DNA of 5,525 nt, from NCBI GenBank assembly GCA_002281005.1, contig NCFD01000108.1, positions 1-5,525 of the forward strand. Reading direction: 5' to 3'. The DNA is from Acidocella sp. 35-58-6 (lineage in GTDB: Bacteria; Pseudomonadota; Alphaproteobacteria; Acetobacterales; Acetobacteraceae). Positions 1-5,525 of the stretch are shown here, one piece after another (the first letter of the stretch is position 1; each line of letters opens with the position of its first letter). A program made the position numbers and the translations under genes. The notes under the pieces were generated by a model that saw only the letters and a list, made by a program, of their open reading frames with translations, made no database searches and had not been told where the DNA came from.

Positions 1-851
1 TCAAGATAACGCTTGAACCTGGGTACACTCGTTTTTGTCGGCCAATGAATTCGTCCGAGCTCATAAAGAGCATCGAGAGCGGCCAAGGTCGACTCAGGTA
101 AATTTTCTCCACCCGGAAATTGACGCGGTGGGGCCCAATGCCGACCCTTTAAGGTTGGGTTTTGACCTCGCCACTCAGCACCCGATTCACCATGCCGGGT
201 GCCCGCACCTGTCAGATCACCCACCTGATACAAGCGACCATCTGAGTCTTTATGACGATAATACGAAGTCACATAGTCTTCTCGATAGCTTTGGAACACG
301 CTGTTCCAAAGATAATCATCAGATTTTGAGTAATACAACAAAACATCATGCACTGGCCCCCATCGCTTGGCGGAATTATGAGCGCTGGTGCGTTTCCAAA
401 TAATTTCGCTGCGGAAATATCCAGGAAAAATGCTGTCTAGCAAAATTTTTAAATAATGGCTGGCAGTTGGGTCACAATGCAAATACAAACTCGCCGTTGG
501 CTTCATAACTCGATGGAGTTCAATCAAGCGGGCGGCCATCATAGCAAGATAGGCCATCATGTCATTCTCACCCAACGTCGAACGCATGGCTTTCAGCATG
601 GTGGCGGTCGCCGGGTAGCGGGAACGAATCACATATTCATAGGCGCGGGCAGCGGATTCAGTCCAATGCCAGGTATCCTCAAATGCCTCAATCTGCGCTT
701 CGCTTTTTTGTCCGGCAGGGGCTTTGAACAGCACGTTATAGCCCGCATTGGAATTGAACGGGGGGTCGAGATACACGAGGTCAACGCTCTCATCGGCGAT
801 GCTTTCGCGTAACACGGCCAAATTATCGCCATAATAGAGCTTGTTTGCCAT
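1..851 (-). CDS. Site-specific DNA methyltransferase (beta-class, N4/N6 type), N-terminal 283 residues, cut by the window edge
   Basis: I translated this frame by hand from the ATG at 851-849. It stays open for 283 codons to the left edge, so the C-terminus is missing. The start MANKLYYGDNL is typical of this family. Residues 29-34 read DPPFNS, the DPPY-type catalytic motif IV that binds the target base of N6-adenine or N4-cytosine methyltransferases. The stretches GENDMMAYLAMM (94-105), KPTASLYLHCDPTASHYLK (117-135), GTRHGESGAEWRG (217-229) and GRIHWP (266-271) also fit the family. Motif IV comes first, so the order is that of the beta class, and the AdoMet-binding FxGxG motif should lie beyond the edge. 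Position 120 is Ala where I expect Gly (KPTGS). No clear ribosome binding site precedes the ATG. It starts 75 bases after the mltG stop. Parts are near 40% GC, unlike the fab genes, which suggests separate acquisition. The target sequence cannot be read, and no restriction partner is visible. Confident for class, not for specificity. Confidence 0.88.
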   Translation of the reverse strand, partial: MANKLYYGDNLAVLRESIADESVDLVYLDPPFNSNAGYNVLFKAPAGQKSEAQIEAFEDTWHWTESAARAYEYVIRSRYPATATMLKAMRSTLGENDMMAYLAMMAARLIELHRVMKPTASLYLHCDPTASHYLKILLDSIFPGYFRSEIIWKRTSAHNSAKRWGPVHDVLLYYSKSDDYLWNSVFQSYREDYVTSYYRHKDSDGRLYQVGDLTGAGTRHGESGAEWRGQNPTLKGRHWAPPRQFPGGENLPESTLAALDALYELGRIHWPTKTSVPRFKRYL

Positions 852-926
852 GGAGCCATGATGGCAAGCCCGCCGTCGCGCCGCAATGGCCTGCCAGGGT
901 GCGAAACCCCCGAGAGCGCAAGGCCC

Positions 927-1841
927 CTAGTGCCCCACCGCCGCCCGGTAGGCCGCTACATTCGCCAACTGCTCTTTATACGTGCGCGAGAACACATGCC
1001 CGCCGGTGCCGGTGGCCACAAAATATAAATCATCGCTCACCGCCGGGTGCAGCACCGCGTTCAATGCCGCCAGCCCCGGCGCACAAATCGGCCCCGGCGG
1101 CAAGCCTTCATGCACGTAAGTATTGTAAGGCGAGGGGTTTTCGAGGTCGCTGCGGGTGATCGCCACACCGGCGGCCACCGCGCCGTCGGATGCCGCGTAA
1201 ATCACCGTCGGGTCGGCTTGCAGCTTCATGCCTTTGGCCAGCCGGTTTTCATATACCGCCGCCACTTTCGGCAATTCCGCCGCCAGCGGGGTTTCCTCCT
1301 GCACGATCGAGGCCAGCACCAGCGCCTCATGCTGGGTGAGGGTCACCGCGCTATCGCGCTGCGCCCAGGCCTGCGTGATGGCCACCGTCTCGGCCCGCTC
1401 GGCACGGTGCAGAATTACGGCACGCGGGGTGTTCAGCGTATAATCATAGGTTTGCGGCATCACCGCGCCCTCCGGCGGTGGCGCCACCGTGCCACTGGCG
1501 GCGGGGGCCGCGTTGAGGATTTTGGCAATCTGGATGCCGGTCAGCCCCTCAGGGATGGTCACCTGGTGCTGCACCACCGCACCGAAGCGCAATATATTCA
1601 ACACCTGCTGCAATGAGGCATGCGCCGGGATGAGAAACTCGCCGGCATGAATATGGCCCTGATGCCGCGTCAGCCACGCTGCGGCCCGGAACAATAAAGG
1701 GGATTGCAGCACGCCCGCCTGCGCCAGGGTCGCGGCCACCTCAGCGGTGCCACCGGCGGGGATCACCACGGTTTTGGCGCTGGCAAAATCACCCGGCGCG
1801 GTCAGGCTTTCATTGACCGCCATGCGGCCCAGGCTCACCAC
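927..1841 (-). CDS. mltG: MltG, endolytic murein transglycosylase (YceG family)
   Basis: MltG cleaves nascent peptidoglycan strands in the periplasm, close to the membrane. The given start is a GTG, making 304 residues; E. coli MltG has 340. An N-terminal LysM-like part (about 24-110, with TVVIPAGG and VTIPEGL) precedes the catalytic part. Family motifs are LASIVQEET (176-184), LQADPTVIY (207-215), SPYNTY (237-242), GLPPGPI (246-252) and LYFVATGTGGHVFS (272-285). Glu183 of the QEET stretch aligns with the catalytic Glu218 of E. coli MltG. The usual single membrane anchor is absent from the GTG form. It is encoded just upstream in the same frame (bases 1842-1892: basic RFLRSR, then LVLLLCALLL), but no ATG, GTG or TTG lies between that segment and the fabF stop at 1898. 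A CTG at 1892-1890, three bases after the stop, is the obvious candidate and would give 321 residues. An ATG at 1823 with a weak GGTGAG ahead would also lose the anchor. It is read behind fabF and probably translationally coupled to it. Confidence 0.92.
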   Translation of the reverse strand: MVSLGRMAVNESLTAPGDFASAKTVVIPAGGTAEVAATLAQAGVLQSPLLFRAAAWLTRHQGHIHAGEFLIPAHASLQQVLNILRFGAVVQHQVTIPEGLTGIQIAKILNAAPAASGTVAPPPEGAVMPQTYDYTLNTPRAVILHRAERAETVAITQAWAQRDSAVTLTQHEALVLASIVQEETPLAAELPKVAAVYENRLAKGMKLQADPTVIYAASDGAVAAGVAITRSDLENPSPYNTYVHEGLPPGPICAPGLAALNAVLHPAVSDDLYFVATGTGGHVFSRTYKEQLANVAAYRAAVGH

Positions 1842-1895
1842 CAGCAGCAGGGCGCAGAGCAGTAAAACCAGCCGGCTTCGTAAAAATCTCAGAGG

Positions 1896-3155
1896 CTAAA
1901 CCCGCTTGAAAATAACCGAAGCATTGGTGCCACCAAAGCCGAAGCTGTTGGAGAGTGCCACGTTAATTTTGCGCTCCTGCGCCACCAGCGCCACCCGGTC
2001 AATCACGCTGGCTTTGCTGGGCTCATGCAAATTTAGCGTCGGCGGGGCCACATTGTCGCGGATCGCCAAAATCGAGAACACCGCCTCAATGGCGCCCGCC
2101 GCCCCCAGCAAATGCCCGGTGGCGGACTTGGTGGAGGACATCGCCAAACCCTTGGCGGCATCACCAAACATGTTCTCAACCGCTTCCAATTCTAAATCAT
2201 CGCCCATCGGGGTGGAGGTGCCGTGCGCATTCACATACTGCACGTCAGCCGGCGTCAGCTTGCCGTTTTTAAACGCCGCCTTCATGGCGCGGAACGCACC
2301 GTCATGATGGTCCGCCGGGGCGGTGATATGGTGGGCGTCACCCGACATGCCGTAGCCACCCACTTCAGCGTAAATTTTCGCACCACGCGCTTTGGCGTGC
2401 TCGTACTCTTCCAGCACCACCACGCCAGCACCCTCGCCCATCACAAAGCCATCCCGGTCCTTGTCCCAAGGCCGGGAAGCCTCGGTCGGGCGGTCGTTAT
2501 AGGCGGTGGAAAGGGCACGCGCCGCGCAGAAGCCGGCAATGCCCAGCGGGTTCACCGCTGCTTCGGCGCCGCCGGCCACCATCACGTCAGCATCGCCAAG
2601 TGCGATAATCCGCGCCGCATCGCCAATGGCGTGCACGCCGGTCGCGCAGGCGGTCACGGCGGAATGGTTCGGGCCTTTAAGGCCATATTTAATCGAAACC
2701 TGACCAGAGATCAGGTTGATCAGTGCCGAGGGGATAAAGAACGGCGAGAGCCGCTTGGCCTTGCCTTCATGCACCAGAATCGACGCCTCATAGATAGCCG
2801 ACAAGCCACCGATGCCGGAGCCGATCATCACGCCGGAGACGTATTTTTCTTCCTCAGTCTGTGGAATCCACCCCGAGTCTTCAATGGCTTCGGAGGCCGC
2901 GACGAGGCCAAAATGGATAAACCGATCCATTTTTTTCACGTCCTTCACCGGCATCCATTCGCTGAGGTCCAGCTTGCCCTCGGCGCGAGGCCCGTTGGGG
3001 ACCTGTCCGGCAATTTTAGCGGTTAGCTCCGTGGTGTCGAATGATGAGATGATCCCGATTCCGGACTCACCATTGATCAGCTTTTTCCAGACATTTTCAA
3101 AGCCCAGCCCAAGTGGCGTGGCGACTCCCATGCCGGTGACGACAACACGACGCAT
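1896..3155 (-). CDS. fabF: FabF, beta-ketoacyl-ACP synthase II
   Basis: This cytoplasmic condensing enzyme joins malonyl-ACP to an acyl-ACP with loss of CO2, lengthening the chain by two carbons. It has 419 residues, close to the usual length of 410-420. The Cys-His-His triad is visible: Cys170 in TACATGVHAIG, His311 in NAHGTSTPMGD and His348 in TKSATGHLLGAAGA, with the conserved Lys343 in the last motif. The N-terminus MRRVVVTGMGVATPLG and the C-terminal SNSFGFGGTNAS (402-413) are typical. The start is fixed by GGGAG at 3165-3169, nine bases before the ATG. It begins 34 bases after the acpP stop, and the acpP-fabF pair is a standard one in proteobacteria. FabB is the main alternative, but the pairing with acpP and the sequence style favour FabF. 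Confidence 0.97.
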   Translation of the reverse strand: MRRVVVTGMGVATPLGLGFENVWKKLINGESGIGIISSFDTTELTAKIAGQVPNGPRAEGKLDLSEWMPVKDVKKMDRFIHFGLVAASEAIEDSGWIPQTEEEKYVSGVMIGSGIGGLSAIYEASILVHEGKAKRLSPFFIPSALINLISGQVSIKYGLKGPNHSAVTACATGVHAIGDAARIIALGDADVMVAGGAEAAVNPLGIAGFCAARALSTAYNDRPTEASRPWDKDRDGFVMGEGAGVVVLEEYEHAKARGAKIYAEVGGYGMSGDAHHITAPADHHDGAFRAMKAAFKNGKLTPADVQYVNAHGTSTPMGDDLELEAVENMFGDAAKGLAMSSTKSATGHLLGAAGAIEAVFSILAIRDNVAPPTLNLHEPSKASVIDRVALVAQERKINVALSNSFGFGGTNASVIFKRV

Positions 3156-3164
3156 ATTCTAAAA

Positions 3165-3169
3165 CTCCC
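3165..3169 (-). promoter_or_regulatory. Ribosome binding site of fabF
   Basis: The minus strand reads GGGAG here, nine bases before the fabF ATG at 3155. It supports this start over later in-frame methionines. Confidence 0.7.
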
Positions 3170-3181
3170 AGACGCCCAAAT

Positions 3182-3200
3182 AAGCCGAATTACTCGGCTT
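3182..3200 (-). other. Stem-loop over the acpP stop codon, possible attenuator or mRNA stabiliser
   Basis: AAGCCGA (3182-3188) and TCGGCTT (3194-3200) form a perfect seven-base-pair stem with a five-base loop. On the minus strand the TAA stop of acpP (3192-3190) sits inside that loop. The bases that follow on the minus strand (ATTTGG) are only weakly T-rich, so a full intrinsic terminator is unlikely. The plus strand has a better T run (five T, partly within the stem). Partial termination or protection of the acpP 3' end would fit the known higher demand for AcpP than for FabF. That role is inferred. Confidence 0.4.
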
Positions 3201-3429
3201 TTTGCTTCTCGATGTAGTCAACGGCGTCTTTAACGGTCGTAATTTTCTCAGCGGCATCTTCAGGAATTTCAACGCCGAACGCTTCTTCGAACGCCATCAC
3301 CAATTCAACGGTATCAAGGCTGTCAGCGCCCAGATCGTCGATAAAGGAGGCTTCGGGTGTGACTTTGGCTTCGTCGACACCCAGATGCTCGACAACAATT
3401 TTCTTAACCTTGTCGGCGATTTCAGTCAT
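3190..3429 (-). CDS. acpP: Acyl carrier protein
   Basis: This small acidic protein carries growing acyl chains on a 4'-phosphopantetheine arm and delivers them to FabD, FabF, FabG and the other enzymes of type II fatty-acid synthesis. It has 79 residues, the usual size. The modification site is Ser37, counting the initiator Met, in [12 protein letters not shown], the standard DSL motif. Many Asp and Glu residues, the four-helix pattern and the ending [13 protein letters not shown] are typical. The start is supported by AGGAAAG (3439-3445), nine bases upstream. It is separated from fabG by 126 bases with their own likely control signals, and it is followed closely by fabF. Confidence 0.98.
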   Translation of the reverse strand: MTEIADKVKKIVVEHLGVDEAKVTPEASFIDDLGADSLDTVELVMAFEEAFGVEIPEDAAEKITTVKDAVDYIEKQKAE

Positions 3430-3438
3430 CTAAGTTCA

Positions 3439-3445
3439 CTTTCCT
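3439..3445 (-). promoter_or_regulatory. Ribosome binding site of acpP
   Basis: The minus strand reads AGGAAAG nine bases before the acpP ATG. This is a strong site, in keeping with a highly expressed protein. Confidence 0.7.
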
Positions 3446-3465
3446 GCATCTCGGGTGGGTGGAAA

Positions 3466-3482
3466 CTGTATGGTCCATACAG
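3466..3482 (-). promoter_or_regulatory. Perfect 17-base palindrome upstream of acpP, putative operator
   Basis: The plus strand reads CTGTATGG, one T, then CCATACAG: two perfect eight-base arms around a single central base. The site lies in the fabG-acpP gap, 37 bases before the acpP ATG, next to an AT-rich block. The size and symmetry fit a site for a dimeric repressor such as a TetR- or GntR-type protein; the E. coli FadR site is also 17 bases with one central base, but the sequence here differs. In RNA it could instead fold as a seven-base-pair hairpin with a three-base loop. The regulator cannot be named from this window. Confidence 0.5.
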
Positions 3483-3512
3483 CATTTAAAACATTTTGGT
3501 TAACTTTGGTAT
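3483..3512 (-). promoter_or_regulatory. AT-rich block, possible acpP promoter
   Basis: This stretch of the fabG-acpP gap is far richer in A and T than the genes on either side, with TTTAAA at 3485-3490 and GTTAAC at 3499-3504. A separate acpP promoter is expected from the 126-base gap and from the high demand for this protein. I see no convincing pair of -35 and -10 hexamers at normal spacing, so this is only a candidate region. Confidence 0.3.
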
Positions 3513-3555
3513 CCGGGGCCGCTTAGCACGGTTTATTCAGCGCCGCCAACACCGC

Positions 3556-4293
3556 TCAAAGCATAGCCATACCGCCGTTGATATGGATGGTTGCTCCCGT
3601 GACCCATCCGGCTTCGTCAGAGGCCAGATACACCACACTGGCGGCGATATCAGCCGGTGAACCCAGGCGGCCCAGCGGAATTTTTTCGGCCAAAGCGGCC
3701 CGTTGCGCATCGGTTAGGGCGTCGGTCATCGGGGTCTCGATAAAGCCGGGGGCCACCAGATTCACGGTAATCCCGCGCGATGCCACTTCCTGCGCCAGCG
3801 CCTTGGTCAGCCCCAGCAAACCGGCCTTGGCCGCCGCATAATTGGCCTGCCCGGGGTTGCCGGTGGAACCCACCACGCTGCCGATATTGATAATCCGCCC
3901 AGCCTTGCGGCGCAGCATGAATTTCAACGCGGCCCGGCTGAGCCGGAACGGGGCTGCCAAATCCACATCCAGCACCTTTGCCCAATCGGCATCACTCATC
4001 CGCAGCGCCAGCCCATCTTTCGTCAGCCCGGCATTATTCACCAGAATATCCACCTTACCCATCGCCGCCTCAGCCGTGGCAATCAGCGCCGCCGCGGCCT
4101 CCGGGTCGGCCAAATCCGCCGGGCACACATGCACACGTTCGCCCAACTCAGCCGCCAGCGCCTCAAGGGCGGCCGCCCGCGTGCCCGAGAGGGCAACAAC
4201 GGCACCCTGGCGGTGCAACGCCCGCGCAATCTCACCGCCGATGCCACCCGTCGCCCCGGTGACCAGGGCAGTTTTACCTGTCAGATCAAACAT
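3556..4293 (-). CDS. fabG: FabG, 3-oxoacyl-ACP reductase
   Basis: This NADPH-dependent short-chain dehydrogenase reduces 3-oxoacyl-ACP to 3-hydroxyacyl-ACP in the cytoplasm. It has 245 residues from the ATG at 4293-4291, the normal length. Visible motifs are the Rossmann TGATGGIG (12-19), NNAG (86-89) and the catalytic Ser139, Tyr152 and Lys156 in GSVVGSTGNPGQANYAAAK. PGFIETPMTD (182-191) and the ending VTGATIHINGG are also typical. A GTG one codon earlier is in frame, but the ATG is preferred: GAAGG at 4301-4305 is seven bases away and the fabD stop overlaps this ATG as TGATG, which suggests coupled translation. The Asn of the SDR tetrad (Asn110 region in E. coli, usually VNL) appears here as Asp111 in VDL. 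Everything else supports a working reductase. Confidence 0.97.
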   Translation of the reverse strand: MFDLTGKTALVTGATGGIGGEIARALHRQGAVVALSGTRAAALEALAAELGERVHVCPADLADPEAAAALIATAEAAMGKVDILVNNAGLTKDGLALRMSDADWAKVLDVDLAAPFRLSRAALKFMLRRKAGRIINIGSVVGSTGNPGQANYAAAKAGLLGLTKALAQEVASRGITVNLVAPGFIETPMTDALTDAQRAALAEKIPLGRLGSPADIAASVVYLASDEAGWVTGATIHINGGMAML

Positions 4294-5249
4294 CACAGCA
4301 CCTTCAACAAGGCTTCAATGTCAGCCGGCGAGCCGACCGAGAGGGTGGGGGCCTCCGGCGCAATGCGCTTCACCAAACCAGCCAGCACCTTGCCGGCGCC
4401 CAGTTCAATGAACCTATCCACACCAAAATCCACCATGCTCTCCACCGATTCGCGCCAGCGCACCGTGCCGGTGACCTGTTCCACCAGCAATTGCGCGATA
4501 ATCGTGGGGTCGGTCACTTTCGCCGCCGTCACGTTGGCCACGAGCGGCACGATTGGCGCGCGCGGGCGGGTGATCTCCAGCGCCTTGGCCATCGCCTCAG
4601 CCGCCGGTTGCATTAGCTTGCAATGAAACGGTGCGGAGACCGGCAGCAGCATGGCGCGCTTCACACCCTTCGCCTTGGCAATCTCGATCGCCCGCTCCAC
4701 CGCCGCCTTGATGCCCGAAATCACCACCTGGCCGCCGCCATTATCATTGGCGCAGCCCACTTCCTCATGCCCATCCGGACCGTTGGCGGCTTCCACGCAA
4801 ATCTCCTGCGCCATCGCCATCTCAACGCCCAGAAGTGCTGCCATGGCGCCAACACCCGGCGCTACCGCCGCCTGCATCGACTTGCCACGCAACTTCAATA
4901 ACGCCGCCGCCTCAGCTACGGTAAACGACCCCGCCGCCGCCAGCGCACTATATTCGCCCAGCGAATGGCCAGCCACCAAAATGGCCTTGGCCTTCAAACT
5001 CACCTTGCCCTCGGCTTCCAATACCCGCAGCACCGCCAATGAAACCGCCATCAGCGCCGGCTGCGCGTTCTCTGTTAGGGTAAGTTCCTCAATCGGCCCC
5101 TCAAACATCAGCTTGCTCAGCTTCTGCTTCAAAACCTCATCAACTTCCTCGAACACCTCACGCGCGGGCGCAAACGCCGCCGCCAGATCGCGGCCCATAC
5201 CCACGGACTGGCTGCCTTGGCCAGGGAAAATAAAGGCATTAACTGCCAT
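4293..5249 (-). CDS. fabD: FabD, malonyl-CoA:ACP transacylase
   Basis: FabD moves malonate from CoA to the phosphopantetheine arm of AcpP, supplying the extender for chain growth. It has 318 residues from the ATG at 5249; the E. coli protein has 309. The start MAVNAFIFPGQGSQ is typical, with Gln11 in GQGSQ. The nucleophile is Ser96 in GHSLGEYSA, with Arg121 in LKLRGKSMQ, His209 in SAPFH and Gln258 in LVEQVTGTVRW, matching Ser92, Arg117, His201 and Gln250 of E. coli. The frame can be read 18 codons further upstream, but AGGAG at 5258-5262, eight bases before 5249, and the family N-terminus fix the start. It is the first gene of the leftward cluster and overlaps fabG by one base (TGATG). Confidence 0.97.
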   Translation of the reverse strand: MAVNAFIFPGQGSQSVGMGRDLAAAFAPAREVFEEVDEVLKQKLSKLMFEGPIEELTLTENAQPALMAVSLAVLRVLEAEGKVSLKAKAILVAGHSLGEYSALAAAGSFTVAEAAALLKLRGKSMQAAVAPGVGAMAALLGVEMAMAQEICVEAANGPDGHEEVGCANDNGGGQVVISGIKAAVERAIEIAKAKGVKRAMLLPVSAPFHCKLMQPAAEAMAKALEITRPRAPIVPLVANVTAAKVTDPTIIAQLLVEQVTGTVRWRESVESMVDFGVDRFIELGAGKVLAGLVKRIAPEAPTLSVGSPADIEALLKVL

Positions 5250-5257
5250 GTAAGCGT

Positions 5258-5262
5258 CTCCT
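5258..5262 (-). promoter_or_regulatory. Ribosome binding site of fabD
   Basis: The minus strand reads AGGAG, eight bases before the ATG at 5249. It decides the start against the longer reading frame that begins at 5303. Confidence 0.75.
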
Positions 5263-5267
5263 ATGAA

Positions 5268-5290
5268 CCCGCGCGGCGTAACCACGCGGG
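5268..5290 (-). other. Small dyad in the fabD leader
   Basis: CCCGCG (5268-5273) pairs with CGCGGG (5285-5290). The stem can be extended past one mismatch by GG (5275-5276) with CC (5282-5283), leaving a five-base loop. It lies five bases upstream of the fabD ribosome binding site. No T run follows on either strand, so it is not a typical terminator. It may be a leader hairpin or chance in GC-rich DNA. Confidence 0.3.
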
Positions 5291-5311
5291 AGGCCGCTGT
5301 CAAATACGTAA

Positions 5312-5525
5312 CATTATAAAAGCGCTAAATGTGTCAGCGCCAGGCGCATATCAGCCGGTAGGGCATCCACCCCGCTCACCGCCCCGCTCGCGCCAATATC
5401 CGGCGGCGCATCCGCCGCGCTCGACGCCCTGCCGGTCCTTGCCCAGCGCGGCGGCCGGCTGATTCCCCCCCGCATTCCGACGCTGGCCGAAGCCCAGGCG
5501 GAGCTTTCGGACCTTGAACGGATCG
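5312..5525 (+). CDS. dprA: DprA-like N-terminal fragment, start unresolved, cut by the window edge
   Basis: This plus-strand frame is open from the stop at 5309-5311 to the right edge. From about 5411 it reads SAALDALPVLAQRGGR and then PPRIPTLAEAQAELSDLERI, which resembles the helical N-terminal region ahead of the Rossmann domain in DprA, the RecA-loading protein of natural transformation. A PLT stretch earlier (5372-5380) may match the G-P-[LV]-T motif of that region. The frame contains no ATG, GTG or TTG in the window, and the part before about 5400 matches poorly, so the 5' end may be frameshifted, decayed or misassembled. It is divergent from fabD. Only about 40 residues look convincing and the rest of the gene is not visible, so the name is tentative. 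Confidence 0.5.
5313..5318 (-). promoter_or_regulatory. TATAAT box, possible -10 of the fabD promoter
   Basis: The minus strand reads a perfect TATAAT here, about 64 bases before the fabD ATG, in a short AT-rich patch. Transcription would begin near 5306 and leave a leader of about 57 bases. The -35 is weak: CTGACA lies only 13 bases upstream, and at 17-18 bases there is only a poor GGCGCT/TGGCGC. A perfect TTGACA (5303-5298) lies downstream of the TATAAT box, and its own -10 position (near 5280-5275) matches poorly. Confidence 0.4.

Noticed and set aside
35..812. Two plus-strand frames of about 120 codons at the left end
   Set aside because: They are antisense to the methyltransferase, whose motifs on the minus strand are clear.
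629..886. Minus-strand frame of 85 codons
   Set aside because: It overlaps the methyltransferase start in another frame and has no family likeness, whereas the DPPFNS frame does.
1047..1616. Plus-strand open frame of 189 codons opposite mltG
   Set aside because: Its Arg/His/Gly-rich translation is the antisense shadow of mltG, with no domain and no ribosome binding context.
2223..3026. Plus-strand open frame of 267 codons opposite fabF
   Set aside because: It lies wholly inside fabF on the other strand, is rich in His, Arg and Gly as expected of an antisense frame of GC-rich DNA, and shows no recognisable domain.
3182..3203. Plus-strand intrinsic terminator at the acpP end
   Set aside because: The stem and T run fit, but there is no plus-strand gene upstream for it to terminate, so the minus-strand reading as an mRNA stem-loop is preferred.
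3486..3503. Two TTAA boxes upstream of acpP as a CtrA site
   Set aside because: CtrA sites need seven bases between the boxes; here there are ten.
3842..5253. Several plus-strand frames opposite fabG and fabD
   Set aside because: They are rich in Ala, Ser, Pro and Arg and overlap two well supported genes fully, so they are composition artefacts.
5217..5462. Plus-strand frame of 81 codons ahead of the DprA-like part
   Set aside because: It overlaps the fabD start, is dominated by Pro, Arg and Ser, and stops at 5462 in a frame different from the DprA-like one.

Overview
The window carries a type II fatty-acid synthesis cluster read leftward (minus strand) in the order fabD, fabG, acpP, fabF, mltG. 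A DNA methyltransferase gene follows in the same direction and runs off the left edge. At the right edge a fragment resembling the N-terminal part of DprA points the other way and runs off the window. The gene order fabD-fabG-acpP-fabF-mltG, the protein styles and the GC-rich coding bases suggest an alphaproteobacterium, perhaps of the Rhodospirillales/Acetobacterales kind. That placement is inferred from remembered family sequences, not from a search.

Right to left: bases 5312-5525 hold the DprA-like frame on the plus strand. Bases 5250-5320 are the shared upstream region of fabD, with a perfect TATAAT box, a small dyad and a good ribosome binding site. FabD (malonyl-CoA:ACP transacylase) ends in a TGATG overlap with the start of FabG (3-oxoacyl-ACP reductase). 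A 126-base gap before acpP is AT-rich and contains a perfect 17-base palindrome, the best candidate for a regulatory site in the window. AcpP (acyl carrier protein) is followed after 34 bases by FabF (beta-ketoacyl-ACP synthase II). A stem-loop covers the acpP stop codon. MltG (endolytic murein transglycosylase) follows FabF directly, and its membrane anchor is encoded upstream of any ordinary start codon.

The genes work together as follows. FabD loads malonate onto holo-AcpP, FabF condenses malonyl-ACP with the growing acyl-ACP, and FabG reduces the 3-oxo product. MltG cuts nascent glycan strands in the periplasm, so the cluster joins membrane lipid supply to wall synthesis. plsX and fabH do not lie directly upstream of fabD as they do in E. 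coli. The methyltransferase is noticeably poorer in GC (stretches near 40%) than the fab genes (60-75% in lines counted by eye) and looks like an accessory insertion after mltG.

I found no RNA genes, CRISPR array, insertion sequence or prophage. The core is ordinary housekeeping DNA. The points worth a second look are the mltG start, the palindrome upstream of acpP, the acpP stop-codon hairpin, the methyltransferase at the left edge and the start-less DprA-like frame at the right edge.
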